From the NCBI GenBank assembly GCA_947561395.2, contig OX387184.1, positions 34,276,766-34,340,765 on the forward strand: 64,000 nt of DNA, read 5' to 3'. The DNA is from Buxus sempervirens. Its lineage: Eukaryota; Streptophyta; Magnoliopsida; Buxales; Buxaceae. Under the pieces are notes generated by a model. The model ran no database searches and was not told where the DNA came from. It was given only the letters and a program-made list of their open reading frames with translations. The position numbers and the translations under genes were made by a program. Positions 21,781 through 31,711 of the stretch are shown here, piece by piece. Within the stretch, counting starts at the first letter, position 1. The number at the start of each line of letters is the position of its first letter.

Positions 21781-22863
21781 TCTGGCAATCTGGTTTTAGT
21801 ACCTCCAAGACAGTTGCAAAGGTATGGCAATCTGGTTTTTACTGGCCAACCAGGTATCAAGATGCTAGGCAGTTTGTGAGCATGTGTGACAGATGTCAAA
21901 GAGTTGGCAACATTTCCAAAAGAAATGAGATGCCTTTGAACAACATCTTGGAGGTTGAATTGTTTGATTTGTGGGGAATTGATTTTATGGGCCCATTTCC
22001 TTCTTCCTTCAACAATCAATACATTTTGGTAGCAGTGGATTATGTGTCAAAATGGGTTGAAGCTACTGCAACTCAGACTAATGATTTTAAGGTTGTGATG
22101 AGATTTGTGAAGAAGAGAATTTTTTTCCAGATTTGGAGTGCCAAGAGCCATTGTTGGTGATGAAGGCTCCCACTTTTGTAACCGGTCATTTGAAGCTTTG
22201 TTGAAAAAATATAGGGTTATACATAAAGTGGCACTTGCTTATCATCCTCAAACAAATGGGCAAGTGGAACTTGCAAATAGAGAGTTGAAACAGATTTTGG
22301 AAAAAACAATGAACAACTCAAGGAAGGATTGGGCTATTAAGTTGGATGATGCACTTTGGGCTTATAGGACAGCTTTCAAGACACCTTTGGGAATGTCTCC
22401 TTACAAGCTTGTCTTTGGAAAATCTTGTCATTTACCAGTTGAATTGGAGCATAGGGCTTATTGGGCAGTTAAGGAATTAAATATGAACTTCAAAGCTGCT
22501 GGAGAAAAGAGATTGTTACAGTTGAGTGAGTTGGAGGAGTTTAGGTTGAGTGCTTATGAGAATGCTAGGATTTACAAGGAAAGACTAAGCATTGGCATGA
22601 TAAGCATATACAGATTAAAAACTTTGAAATTGAGCAGCAAGTGTTACTCTTCAACTCAAAACTCAAATTATTTCCAGGCAAGCTTCGGTCTAGGTGGTCT
22701 GGTCCATTCACAGTAACAAAAGTGTATTCATATGGTGCAGTTGAGGTGCATAGTGAGGCTACTGGAGCATTCAAGGTTAATGGGCAGCGTTTGAAGCTTT
22801 ATTTTGCTGGTAATGTGGTCCCCAAAGGAGTGGTTTACTCCTTGCAAAATCCTACCTATGGTT
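21781..22863 (+). pseudogene. Athila integrase remnant
   Basis: The start shows part of the zinc-binding region ([19 protein letters not shown]). The catalytic core follows with the word [12 protein letters not shown] near 21975, then [12 protein letters not shown] near 22145 and [15 protein letters not shown] near 22255, which correspond to the DDE triad. The tail carries [37 protein letters not shown] and a final [20 protein letters not shown] stretch, all typical of Athila-branch integrases. RT and RNase H are absent upstream. A few breaks are present. Confidence 0.93.
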
Positions 22864-23454
22864 GATGGTGAAGAAGTCAAGCTAAGACTATAAATAAGCG
22901 CTTCTTGGGAGGCAATTCAAGCTTTAAATTGTGTTCTTTTTGTTGTCTTTTGTTATTTGTTTTACTAAGTTTTTTTTTTAATTAAGTTTTTGATTAAATA
23001 TGGCTAGGAACTTTTCTTTTGGTTTTGTTGTGTAGGTTCAAGGAAATCAAGCAATGAGCTAGATGGTATTCACTTCAACGGGAAATTCATTGTATTCATC
23101 CTTGCTAGAATGGGAGTATTAGTTTACTTTTCTTTTTTCTTTCACATTGAGGACACTGTGAAAATTTAGTTTGGGGGAGAGGATAGTTGATTATGCATTG
23201 TCGTGTTTATTTTGGTAATCATATTCATGTTTTCCCAAATCATAATTTTTTATGTGAAAGAATAAGGTGAAATGAACCTATCAGACGTAGTTAGGATCAA
23301 CATTACACTTTTGGGTTCTTTATTGTGTTTAAGCATTGAATTTGTTTTTTAGGATAGGCAATATCTTATAAAGTAAGATTAAGCATGTTGGTTTTCTTTA
23401 GGAGGATTGAAGTATATAGTTCTTTGCAAAGTTGTGTAAGTTGTGTGACTATGT
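22864..23454 (+). other. Athila post-integrase region, no gene
   Basis: GCGCTTCTTGGGAGGCAA at 22898 is the same post-pol signature seen in the gag-only Athila element at 15881-15898 (minus). A GAGGACACTGTG...AGTTTGGGGGAGAGG motif at about 23149-23186 looks like a polypurine tract, although the LTR does not begin until 30714. No open frame resembling an env-like gene was found. Confidence 0.7.
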
Positions 23455-25871
23455 GTGCGCACCTAAAACCTGGATCCTAGATCGCACACCGGGCGCACCT
23501 TCAGTGTGTGCCTCGGGATTTTTGGAGTCGCCGCTGCCTGAGAGGTGCAGGCAGACATGGTTTTGCCCTAATCGGGTCTAAGTCTGGTCTGCAGCTTTTT
23601 CAGAGTTCTAGCTAAGTCCTCGGTTACGTCCGGAGAAGCCTTAAGACACCCCAGCTCGCCCCGTCGGTTTGAGGGGTCTCTCGGGTCTCCCTGGTTTTTG
23701 AATCAGTATCACCCTTCCTAGACCAGCATGATGTTTATTGGGTCTGGTGGGGCCCTCTGGAGGTGTGGGTCCCTTTTTATTTGATTTTATCTTTTTATTT
23801 ATCTAAGTGAAGTGGGTCGGACCCGGGTCCCGTTGGAAGACCCGTGGGTTGCCATGGTTGGGCCTCTAGCCCAGTTGGGTTATTGGGTAACCCATTTGGT
23901 TATTTAAATTTTATTCATTTACATTCTTTATTTGGGCTTGATGGGCTTGGATTTGGCCCATTAGCCAAGGGTCAAGTGGCCTTGGACCCGTTTATTGAAA
24001 ACGGGCCCGGTTTGGGCCGGTCAAAAGTGGACCCCACAAGTGGACCCAAGGTCCTCTTGGTGGGCCCATCTAGGCCCAAAGTCCTTAATGGGCTAAAAAA
24101 TAGCCCAAAATGTATATGAGATCGGTTCAAGCCGGATCAAGTCCAACCGAACCGAAAATTAAGTTTTTTACATTATTTTTATATCTGCCCGTATTCGTTA
24201 TACGGGCTGCCACTGCCCGTAAATGAAATCCGGTTCCGCCTTGCCCGTGCAGCAAACACGGTCCAGCCCGGACCGCTCTGAGTTTACGGGCACCTCTAGC
24301 TTTGCATTTTTGGCGCCGATTCTTCTCGGAATCCGTTCCGTGGCCTTCTCAGGTATTTTGGCAGCTTCAGAAAGGATTACAGGTTCTTCCAGGGGCTTCA
24401 TTTGCCTCATTTTGGCTCAAATGACCATTCTATTCTTTTCTTTTTAGTTCTTGGAGGAGATCACCTTTCCCTTTGATTGTTCATAGCCGGTTTCCAGGGG
24501 AAAAGAGAGGAATTTACAGGGCTTTAGAATCTTCTTTAAAGAAGTCCACTCCTTCCATGCTAAAAACATATATCTCAAGTCAATAAAAGTGTTCTTAGAA
24601 CACTTCCTTCTTTTTTTTCTTTCCTTTTTGGCTTATGACCACCTTTTTAGAACTTGACTTAATGCTATCAACAACAACCAGGTTAGTGATATCAAAATGA
24701 AATAATCAAAGGAAGGTGGAGAAAGCTTGAAATGATAACTTTGATCATATTAGAAAATGTAATATACTTACAATGCTAGTGATGATTTCTCCGACAAATC
24801 CGGCAGCACTTCCGCGTCCTCCGGGAATTCTTAGAATGGTATGAAAAGGGTTTGGTTAGGTTCTTCAATCCAAGAAGATGAAAGGTCAAAATTTAGGCAA
24901 GGTTTTGGTTGTTTGGGCATGGTTTTGGGACATAGGGGCAATTTGGGCATTAAAAAGGTTTAGGGTGGTGGAGTGGTGGCATGATGGCAGGGTTCGGCCG
25001 TGGGTAGCTTCAGGAGGGCAGGGGTTATGGCCAGAGGAGAGGGCTTGTTGAAATGAGGGGGGGGGGGCCTCTCTATTTATAGGCAAAAAAGGGCGTGCCC
25101 GTATTTGAAGTACGGGCGTGCCTTGCCCGTACTTCAAGTACGGGCGTGCCTTACCCGTAATTCAAATACAGGCGAAAAACGCACATTTGCAAATCTCGCA
25201 GAATCGGCCGTACGGGACGCGTGTCCCGCCGTACAGCGACGCGTGTCTTCTTCCAGAAGCTTGCCCGTATTTGAAATACGGGCATGCCCTGCCCGTAATT
25301 GAAATACAGTCCAGCACGTTTTTAAAATGTTTGAATTTCAAACATTTACTCAATTTGGTTTTTTGCAAGATTTCGTCCGATTTCTTTGATTATTTTATTG
25401 AAAAGCGAGATTCCTTTTTATTAAAATATTATTAAACACATTTATCTTATTTATTTTATTGGTTTATTCCATTTTTGCTGCCTTTTTGCCACATGGGCAG
25501 TTTTTCTGAAACTTCAACTGCTCATAACTTCTTCGTCTGGTGTCCGATTTCATCAAACTTAGTGTCGTTGGAACCGGCTCGAAACCACCTATCCATTGGG
25601 ATCAAGTTGGGCAGTTGAATTGGGGTCGAGCAAAAAGTCAACTTTTCGCTCCCCAAAAGTTTGACCAACTCATATCTTTCTCATCTGGACTCCGATTCCA
25701 GCAAATTCAGTTGCGTTGGAACCGCGTTGAAATGCTCTTTTCAATAAGATGAAGTTTGATGGCCAAATTTACTTAAATCAAAAAGTCAATTTTTGACCCC
25801 CTCAGGGTTTGACTTTTAGTTTGACTTTTCATTTTTCTTTATTTTGGGGGTGCAAAAATCAGGTGTCTACA
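23455..25871 (-). mobile_element. Solo LTR (GCCCGTA-palindrome family), TSD CTATG
   Basis: On the minus strand it begins TGTAGACACCTGATTTTTGC and ends GGTGCGCACACA. CTATG flanks it (23450-23454 and 25872-25876). Length is 2,417 bp, with no gag or pol. It is a distant relative of LTR F: both share the starts TGTAxxCACCTxATTTTTGC and the CTCCGATTCCAGCAAATTCA box. A TATA box TATAAATAG lies at 25073-25081 on the minus strand. Two clusters of GCCCGTA palindromes lie inside. Confidence 0.93.
25097..25311 (-). repeat. Array of GCCCGTAT-ATACGGGC palindromes
   Basis: Near-perfect 21-bp palindromes of the pattern GCCCGTAxTT-x-AAxTACGGGC lie at 25097-25117, 25125-25145, about 25153-25173, 25263-25283 and 25291-25311. 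Pairs are spaced 28 bp apart. One more, with an 8-bp stem and TCGTT loop, is at 24187-24207. They lie just after the TATA box in the direction of LTR transcription. Confidence 0.85.
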
Positions 25872-26239
25872 CTATGCATGAAAGATGAGTGTGATTGCTT
25901 TTCTTGTGATTATCCCCTTTGATCTAGTTTTAAACATGGTTGAAGCAACTAGGTGAGCATGAATAGAGCGTTTGAAAAAAAAAAGAAATATTGTAAAACC
26001 CCGACCCGGATTATATCTTAATTATTAAGATTAATTATCTAAAGTGTGATTATTAGACTAATTAAGTAATTGTGTTACGAAGATGAGGTAAATGTGGATT
26101 ATTCTTGAGGATTTAGAGAAATCAATTGAACTGTATGAAGGTTATTAAGGAAAATTTAATCAATGTTATTTCTCAATTCCAATTGTCTAAGATACTCTCC
26201 AATTAGCTTAAATGAATTGGAAATCAAATTCTGAAAAGT

Positions 26240-27620
26240 TAGACTTATGTGTACCTAGAGTAATTCCTAAGTATACCCATGGTACCCCAAAGTTTACCCC
26301 AGGTACCCTCTCGGATAACACTAGTGTATACCCATGTATACCCCAAAATACTCCCAAGTATACCCAAATTATCTCCTAAGAATACTCAAAGTAACTCTTA
26401 AGAATGCCCAAGGTACCTCTCAAGTGTACCTTAAGTATCTCCCAAGAATACCCAAATAACCCCTCAAGTATACCCCAGGTACCCCACTTCTATACCCAAG
26501 GTACACCCAAGTATTTCCTAAAGTACCCCCATCGAATGCCCAAGGTATGCTCAAGTATTACCCAAGGTACCACTCAAGTGTTACTTAAAGTACCCCTCAA
26601 TTATACCTAAGGTACCCCACTTGTATCCCTAAGGTACCCTACTTTAATTGCCTAAGGTACCCCTGTGTTTACCTAAGGTATCCTCTTGTGTTTACCTAAG
26701 GTACTCCTGTGTTTACCTAAGGTATCCCCTTGTGTTTGCCTAAGGTACCCCTGTGTTTGCCTAAGGCATCCTCTTGTGTTTGCCTAAGGTACCCCACATG
26801 TATAGCTAAAGTACCCCCTTATATTACCTAAGGCACCTCACTCCTATTGGCTATGGTATCCCACTGTTTTGCCCAAAGTACCCCATTCGAATACCTAAAG
26901 TACCCCCTAATTGTACCTAAGGTACCTCACTTGTATTACCTAAGATATCCCTTCATTTTAACTAAGGTACCCTACTATTTTACTTGAAGTACCCCCTTGT
27001 TTAGCTAAGGTACATTCCCTTATATAGCAGAGGTACCCCCTTTATATAACTAAAGTACCTCCAACATACCTAAGGTACATCCCCTATATTACCTAGGGTA
27101 CACCCCTTGTATTTCCTAGAGGTACTCCTCTCATATAAGTAAAGTACCCCCACTGTTTTACCTAGGGTACACCCCCTTATATAGCCAAAGTACACCCTTT
27201 GTCTAACTAAAGTAACCCCTATATAAGTAAGGTAACCCCCCCATTGTTTTGCCTAAGGTATAACCCCTTATATAGCTAAGGTACCCCCTCGTATAACTAA
27301 GGTACACTCCTTCTATAGCTAAGTACCCTCCTCAATATAACTAAGATACACCCACTAAGCTTATTCAAAGTTTACCCCTTTGAATAACTAAGGTAAATCC
27401 CTTGAAACATCAAGGTACCTCCTCAAATAACTAAAGTACCCCTCATATAACTGAGGTACCCTTCTGTGTTAACTGAGGTACACCTCCCAAGCATTCCTAA
27501 AGCATGCCTTTTGAAGTGGCTAAGGCAAACACCCCATTTAACACTAAGGTACCCCACTTAATACCAAGGTACCCCACTCGAATAGCACTAAGGTACCCCT
27601 GGTATGCCTTAGGTACACCC
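26240..27620 (+). repeat. GGTACC minisatellite upstream of LTR TATA box
   Basis: Roughly 65-75 imperfect units of 18-21 bp with cores AAGGTACCCC or AAAGTACCCC fill almost 1.4 kb. The array ends about 65 bp before the TATAAAA at 27684, so it occupies the U3 promoter region of the LTR. Confidence 0.92.
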
Positions 27621-27683
27621 TAGGGTTTTAGTTGAATAAAAGCCTTGTTTAGGGGCAGATTTGAAAGACCCAAAACTTGGGCA

Positions 27684-27690
27684 TATAAAA
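27684..27690 (+). promoter_or_regulatory. TATA box of the GGTACC LTR
   Basis: TATAAAA in the context GGGCATATAAAAGGATGCCC. A small dyad, GGGCAT and ATGCCC, brackets the box. A GAAGAAGAAG-type leader and a donor-like GTAAGT at 27856 follow. Confidence 0.75.
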
Positions 27691-28430
27691 GGATGCCCTA
27701 ATTTCTAATTAAGGGTTTGAAAACCCATTTCTATTGTCTTGGACGTATAGATCAAGAGAGGAAGATTGTGAGCTCACTTGGAAGCTTGAGCAAGAAGAAA
27801 AAGAAGAAGAAGGAGAGGAGAACTTGAAGAGAAGTTGTGCTTCTCCATTAACATGTAAGTAGCAAACCCTTCCAAACAAAATGAATTACCAACTTTCGTA
27901 TTCTCTCTCTAGGGTTTGGTTTATTTAATGAAATGATCTTGTATGATGGTTTTGATTCCTAAAATTCGTAGGGTTTTGGTTGTATGATAATCTTGTTGAG
28001 TTTTCTATTGATTTTCCATGGATCTCCAACTGTATTGATTATATTTCAGATTAGGGTTTGAGATTTGTGTTCATATGGATTTGGGATGAATCTTTGTTTT
28101 AGAAAGTGTTTTAAAGCATGTTGGGATGTTTTATGATAATCCTATTTGATGTTGGAAGTGTTGGAAATGATTCCCACGAGTTTGGTGTTGGAAATGGTCA
28201 AAATATTTCAAAGTCCCGAGCCGGCAATTAATCCTGAAATTTGACGATTAATCCTGAGTCAAAACTCTAAAAACAAGTCTCTGTTATCCTAAATCGCGAA
28301 TCAGGATTAACCTGGGCGATTAATCCAGAACCTTAGCGCGCGAACGTCAACCTTCAACGTGCGCGTGCTGCCTTTGTTTTAACCTCAACGCCCGAACTTT
28401 GAATCCCAACACCCGCACGCTAAGCTAATC

Positions 28431-28455
28431 GCCCCTGGGCAATTAATCCAGGGGC
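28431..28455 (+). repeat. GCCCCTGG/CCAGGGGC palindrome
   Basis: An 8-bp perfect stem encloses a 9-base loop containing ATTAAT. Related GATTAATCC and AGGATTAA words recur between 28225 and 28330. This is the palindrome island of the GGTACC LTR, in its intron-like part. Confidence 0.7.
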
Positions 28456-29053
28456 TAATCGTGGACCCTGTTTCTTGAGTTCTTAAGCCTTTTTCTCTTC
28501 AACCATTTCTCAAACAACCCAAGCCTCTCACATAGCACCCTTATTACATGGAAGACATTTAAGTAAATGTCCTGTGTATTTATTGCTCCATTTACTTAAG
28601 TCTTTACATGTAAATAAGGTTTTACCCCCCATTTGGAACCAATAAAAATACTCTCAAGGCCCAATTCCCAACCAATAAAAAGTCAACTTTCCAGTTTGTG
28701 CCTAATTTTCCAGTTTTCCCGATTTTCATAAAAGGCCACTTTTTGAGTTTGATATCCAAACGAGTGATTCAGAAGCCCAGAAAATTCTAGATGATTTGTA
28801 TACCCTCCAATAGACTACAACCAGAATTTGAGCCCCAAACTCCTTGTAGATTTGTCTAGAAAAGTTCTACACCGAAAAGTCAACGTTTATATCCAGACTT
28901 CGAATATTTTCGAGGTCCAAAACTTTTTGTTTCGGAATCCATTGATTTTTGGTAGGATGATTTATTTGAGAATTCTAAGACTACTCCACTCATCCAAAAT
29001 GTGTTTTGAGGGTTTTACGATGTTCGTTTTGATTGACTTTGGATTTCATGAAC

Positions 29054-29274
29054 CGGGGCAGTGTAGAAGTACTCCGCTTAGCCTTGATTCATCGGGCAGC
29101 GTAGAAGTACTCCACTAGGCCTTGATTCATCGGGCAGCGCAGAAGTATTCCACTTGGCTTTGATGCGTCGGCGGTGTAGAAGTACTCCACTTGGCCTTGA
29201 TTCCGTCGGCAGTGTAGAAGTACTCCACTGGGCCTTGATTCGTCGGCAGTGTTGAAATACTCCGCTTGGCCTTA
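29054..29274 (+). repeat. Tandem 38-42 bp repeat in GGTACC LTR
   Basis: About six copies of a unit containing GCAGTGTAGAAGTACTCCAC and TTGGCCTTGATTC lie head to tail. It is followed at 29304-29470 by about three and a half copies of a 49-50 bp unit containing GACATTTGACTTGGAATGG. Neither array shows coding constraint. Confidence 0.88.
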
Positions 29275-29588
29275 ATCTTGGACAACGATCATTAATCTGA
29301 TTTGGACATTTGACTTGGAATGGTTGATTTGATTTCATGAATTATCCGATTGAGACATTTGACTTGGAATGGTTGATTTGATTTCATGAATTACTCGATT
29401 GAGACATTTGACTTGGAATGGTTGATTTGATTTCATGAATTACTCGATTGAGGTATTTGACTTGGAATTTCACTTTATATCTGTTTGAGATGTTTTGGTT
29501 TACATTTGGTATCTCATACTTGTGAATATTACCATGATGTTACGAAATTGCATAAACTATTTCTCTGCATGCATGTCTGCTGCTTACT

Positions 29589-29603
29589 GGGACTTTAAGT
29601 CTC
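29589..29603 (+). promoter_or_regulatory. Diverged LTR hairpin (GGGACT/AGTCTC)
   Basis: GGGACTTTAAGTCTC pairs over six positions (one G-T) around TTA. It sits in the same place as the TTCG hairpin of other families, after a GCTTACT stretch and 33 bases before the acceptor-like CAG at 29636. Several stem pairs differ from GAGATA/TATCTC yet pairing is retained, which argues that structure is what is kept. Confidence 0.6.
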
Positions 29604-30091
29604 ACGCGTGTTTTGTTTTCCCGGATTTGTTTTCAGATCCGCTCGGTGAGCCGCGTATTGGGGCAGGCATTGAGGGTGAGCTTGAGTAAAGGCTAGAGGG
29701 CTACCATTTCTACCCGTAGTAGGGTTCTTATTATGATGATGTATTTTGTCTTGGGGATTGTATATGGGATGTAAATAATATTTTTGGACTTATACTCTTG
29801 GAAGAATCTTTTGTACTTATCTGTATATTTTGGAGAGATCATTGTGAATGGTTAGTTGCCTTAGTTGTATTTTGTTCACATGTATATCATGTTCTGGAGA
29901 TTTTAGTACAGATGATCTTTTGATTATATGGAAAATTTTTATTCCATGCTTCTTTAGTCATGCACTCTGATAATTACATTGTAATTGCCCAGGAAATTGT
30001 GATTATCAGGTTCTATTGGGCCCATAAGTAGGTCTCAGGTACGGGTTGGTGCTGTGATAGGGCAGACCCGGATCTGGGGCGCTACAAATAT

Positions 30092-30713
30092 TTTTGTGCA
30101 AACAAATTCTATCTACTCCAATGTTTTGAGTGCTTAGTAACTAGAGGTATGCATCACCAATGTTTACCTTTACGTAAAAAGGCAACTTGAAATATGAGTA
30201 TGCAAAAGCACTTTAGGTGTGTAACTTGTTGAGTAACCGGGTACATTCATCACAAGTGTTTATATTTGAATAAAAAGACAAGTGACAACTTAAAGACCAA
30301 AAAAAAAACAAAGAGTATGTCACTAGCTGAGTAACCGGGTGTATGCATCACAAATGTTTTGCATTCGCGTAAAAAGGCAAGTGAATAAAAAAAAAAGGGC
30401 TCTCTAGTGTTGCTAGTTTGTTTGTATTGCAGAGAAGGGGTGATCACATGTTGAGTTTGTTACATAAGTCAATTGTGTTGGTTTGCATGATAAGCATGAT
30501 TAAGCTTAGAATTATAGATGGATATTTGAATTAGAGATATGAGCATGCTTAGTTTTTCTTTATTTGCTATTGTTGTGTACTAATTTGAAGATTCAATGTT
30601 TGCATGATAGATGCTTTGAGTGTGATATGTTGAGCTTGATTATGGTCATTGCTCTTGTTGCTTATGGTTCTATTTTGCTTGAGGACAAGCAAACATTCAA
30701 GTTTGGGGGCATT
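30092..30713 (+). other. Athila 3' region with three approximately 90-bp repeats and polypurine tract
   Basis: Three diverged units, each carrying a GCATCACxAATGTTT-type stretch and GTAAAAAGGCAA or similar, start near 30140, 30233 and 30333. CTTGAGGACAAGCAAACATT followed by CAAGTTTGGGGGC at 30698-30710 is the polypurine tract before the 3' LTR at 30714. No gene was found. Confidence 0.75.
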
Positions 30714-31711
30714 TGATGTGGGAAATTATTTAACACATCTTCTTAGTCATATTTTGTGATTTTAGAGTATTTTGTAGGTTTATTAGGACATTAAATTAGA
30801 ATTTTGTATGTCTTTTACATTTATTTAATTTCTGGGAATTCTTGGTATTTTATAGGTCTTTAACTAATGATTCAAGCTAAATTTGGGCTGAGGAAAAAGG
30901 GTAAATTCGAGCAAGTGCCATAAGTTAAAACTCAGCTGGGTTGACCCAATCAACATAGAGTACTGCTCAGTGTTTGGGCTATAACTTGAGCTACAGACCT
31001 CGGTTTCTGATGTTCTTTATCTTGTTGGAAAGATAAGACAAAGACCTACAACTTTTATGGGAGCCCAACACCTAGTTTTGCCATCTTGAGTGCCGAAAAT
31101 TAGCAAGAACAGAGAGGTTCAAATCTGTCCAGAAAACGGTTGCGACCCAGACCCGTTTTGGTATTTAACTCGTTTCTGGAGTTGTAGAGCTCAAAAAATT
31201 GCAAACTTATGTGCTTTGGAAAGTTAAGAAGTTTTCCTAAAACTTTCATGAAGGGCCCCACTTCAATTGATTTTGTTTATATGCTCTAAATTCAGTTACA
31301 AACTGTATGAAGAAAGTTGCTAATTTAGTGGATCTCAAAACGGCAAAACTAGGTCTTGGGCTCTTCATGAAAGTTGTAGGTCTTTGTCTTATCTTTCCAA
31401 CAAGATAAAGAACATCAGAAACCGAGGTCTGTAGCTCTAGTTATAGCCCAAACACTGAGCAGTACTCTATGTTGATTGGGTCAACCCAGCTGAGTTTTTG
31501 CTTATGGCACTAGCTCGAATTTACCGTTTTTCCTCAGCCCAAATTTAGCTTGAATCATTAGTTAAAGACCTGTAAAATACCAAGAATTCCCAGAAATTAA
31601 ATAAATGTAAAAGACATACAAAATTCTAATTTAATGTCCTAATAAACCTACAAAATACTCTAAAATCACAAAATATGACTAAGAAGATGTGTTAAATAAT
31701 TTCCTACATCA
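30714..31711 (+). repeat. Athila 3' LTR built as a long inverted repeat
   Basis: It begins TGATGTGGGAAATTATTTAA and ends TTAAATAATTTCCTACATCA, 998 bp. The first 400 bp (30714 to about 31114) recur inverted in the last 400 bp (about 31312 to 31711) with about 95 percent identity by eye, leaving a centre of about 200 bp. The left edge abuts the Athila polypurine tract, so it is read as the 3' LTR. A fold-back element inserted exactly there is the alternative. Confidence 0.8.

Larger units (their letters stand above)
25992..30086 (+). mobile_element. Solo LTR (GGTACC-minisatellite family), TSD AATAT
   Basis: It starts TGTAAAACCCCGACCCGG and ends CCCGGATCTGGGGCGCTACA, 4,095 bp, flanked by AATAT (25987-25991 and 30087-30091). 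The order inside is: unique start, GGTACC minisatellite (26240-27620), TATA box (27684-27690), purine-rich leader, donor-like ACAT|GTAAGTAGC at 27856, palindromes (28200-28460), two further tandem arrays (29054-29470), hairpin (29589-29603), acceptor-like GTTTTCAG ending at 29636. No gag or pol. Confidence 0.95.
21781..31711 (+). mobile_element. Athila-type element, 3' half (integrase to 3' LTR)
   Basis: Only the 3' half of this element is present. It holds integrase (21781-22863), a noncoding 3' region (22864-23454, 25877-25991, 30092-30713) and a 3' LTR (30714-31711). Two solo LTRs interrupt the noncoding part, each with a clean TSD (CTATG and AATAT). Its right neighbour is LTR C, in minus orientation and lacking only its outermost 33 or so bases, so the likely history is insertion of this element into C near its end. 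It is a broken fossil. Confidence 0.85.

Noticed and set aside
23844-24119. A 91-codon frame rich in Gly/Pro/Leu
   Set aside because: It arises from repeated GGGCCC/TGGGCC words in a noncoding part of the minus-strand LTR.
26240-27620. Regular short repeats that might suggest a CRISPR-like array
   Set aside because: Units are adjacent, degenerate and lack unique spacers. They are a minisatellite inside a plant LTR, and no cas-like genes are present.
28828-29118. A 96-codon frame in the GGTACC LTR
   Set aside because: It overlaps tandem repeats, has no recognisable motif and lies in the intron-like part of the LTR.
22864-31711. Possible env-like gene after the Athila integrase
   Set aside because: Some Athila elements carry an extra frame here, but after setting aside the two solo LTRs only about 1.3 kb of noncoding sequence remains, with no long frame or membrane segments.
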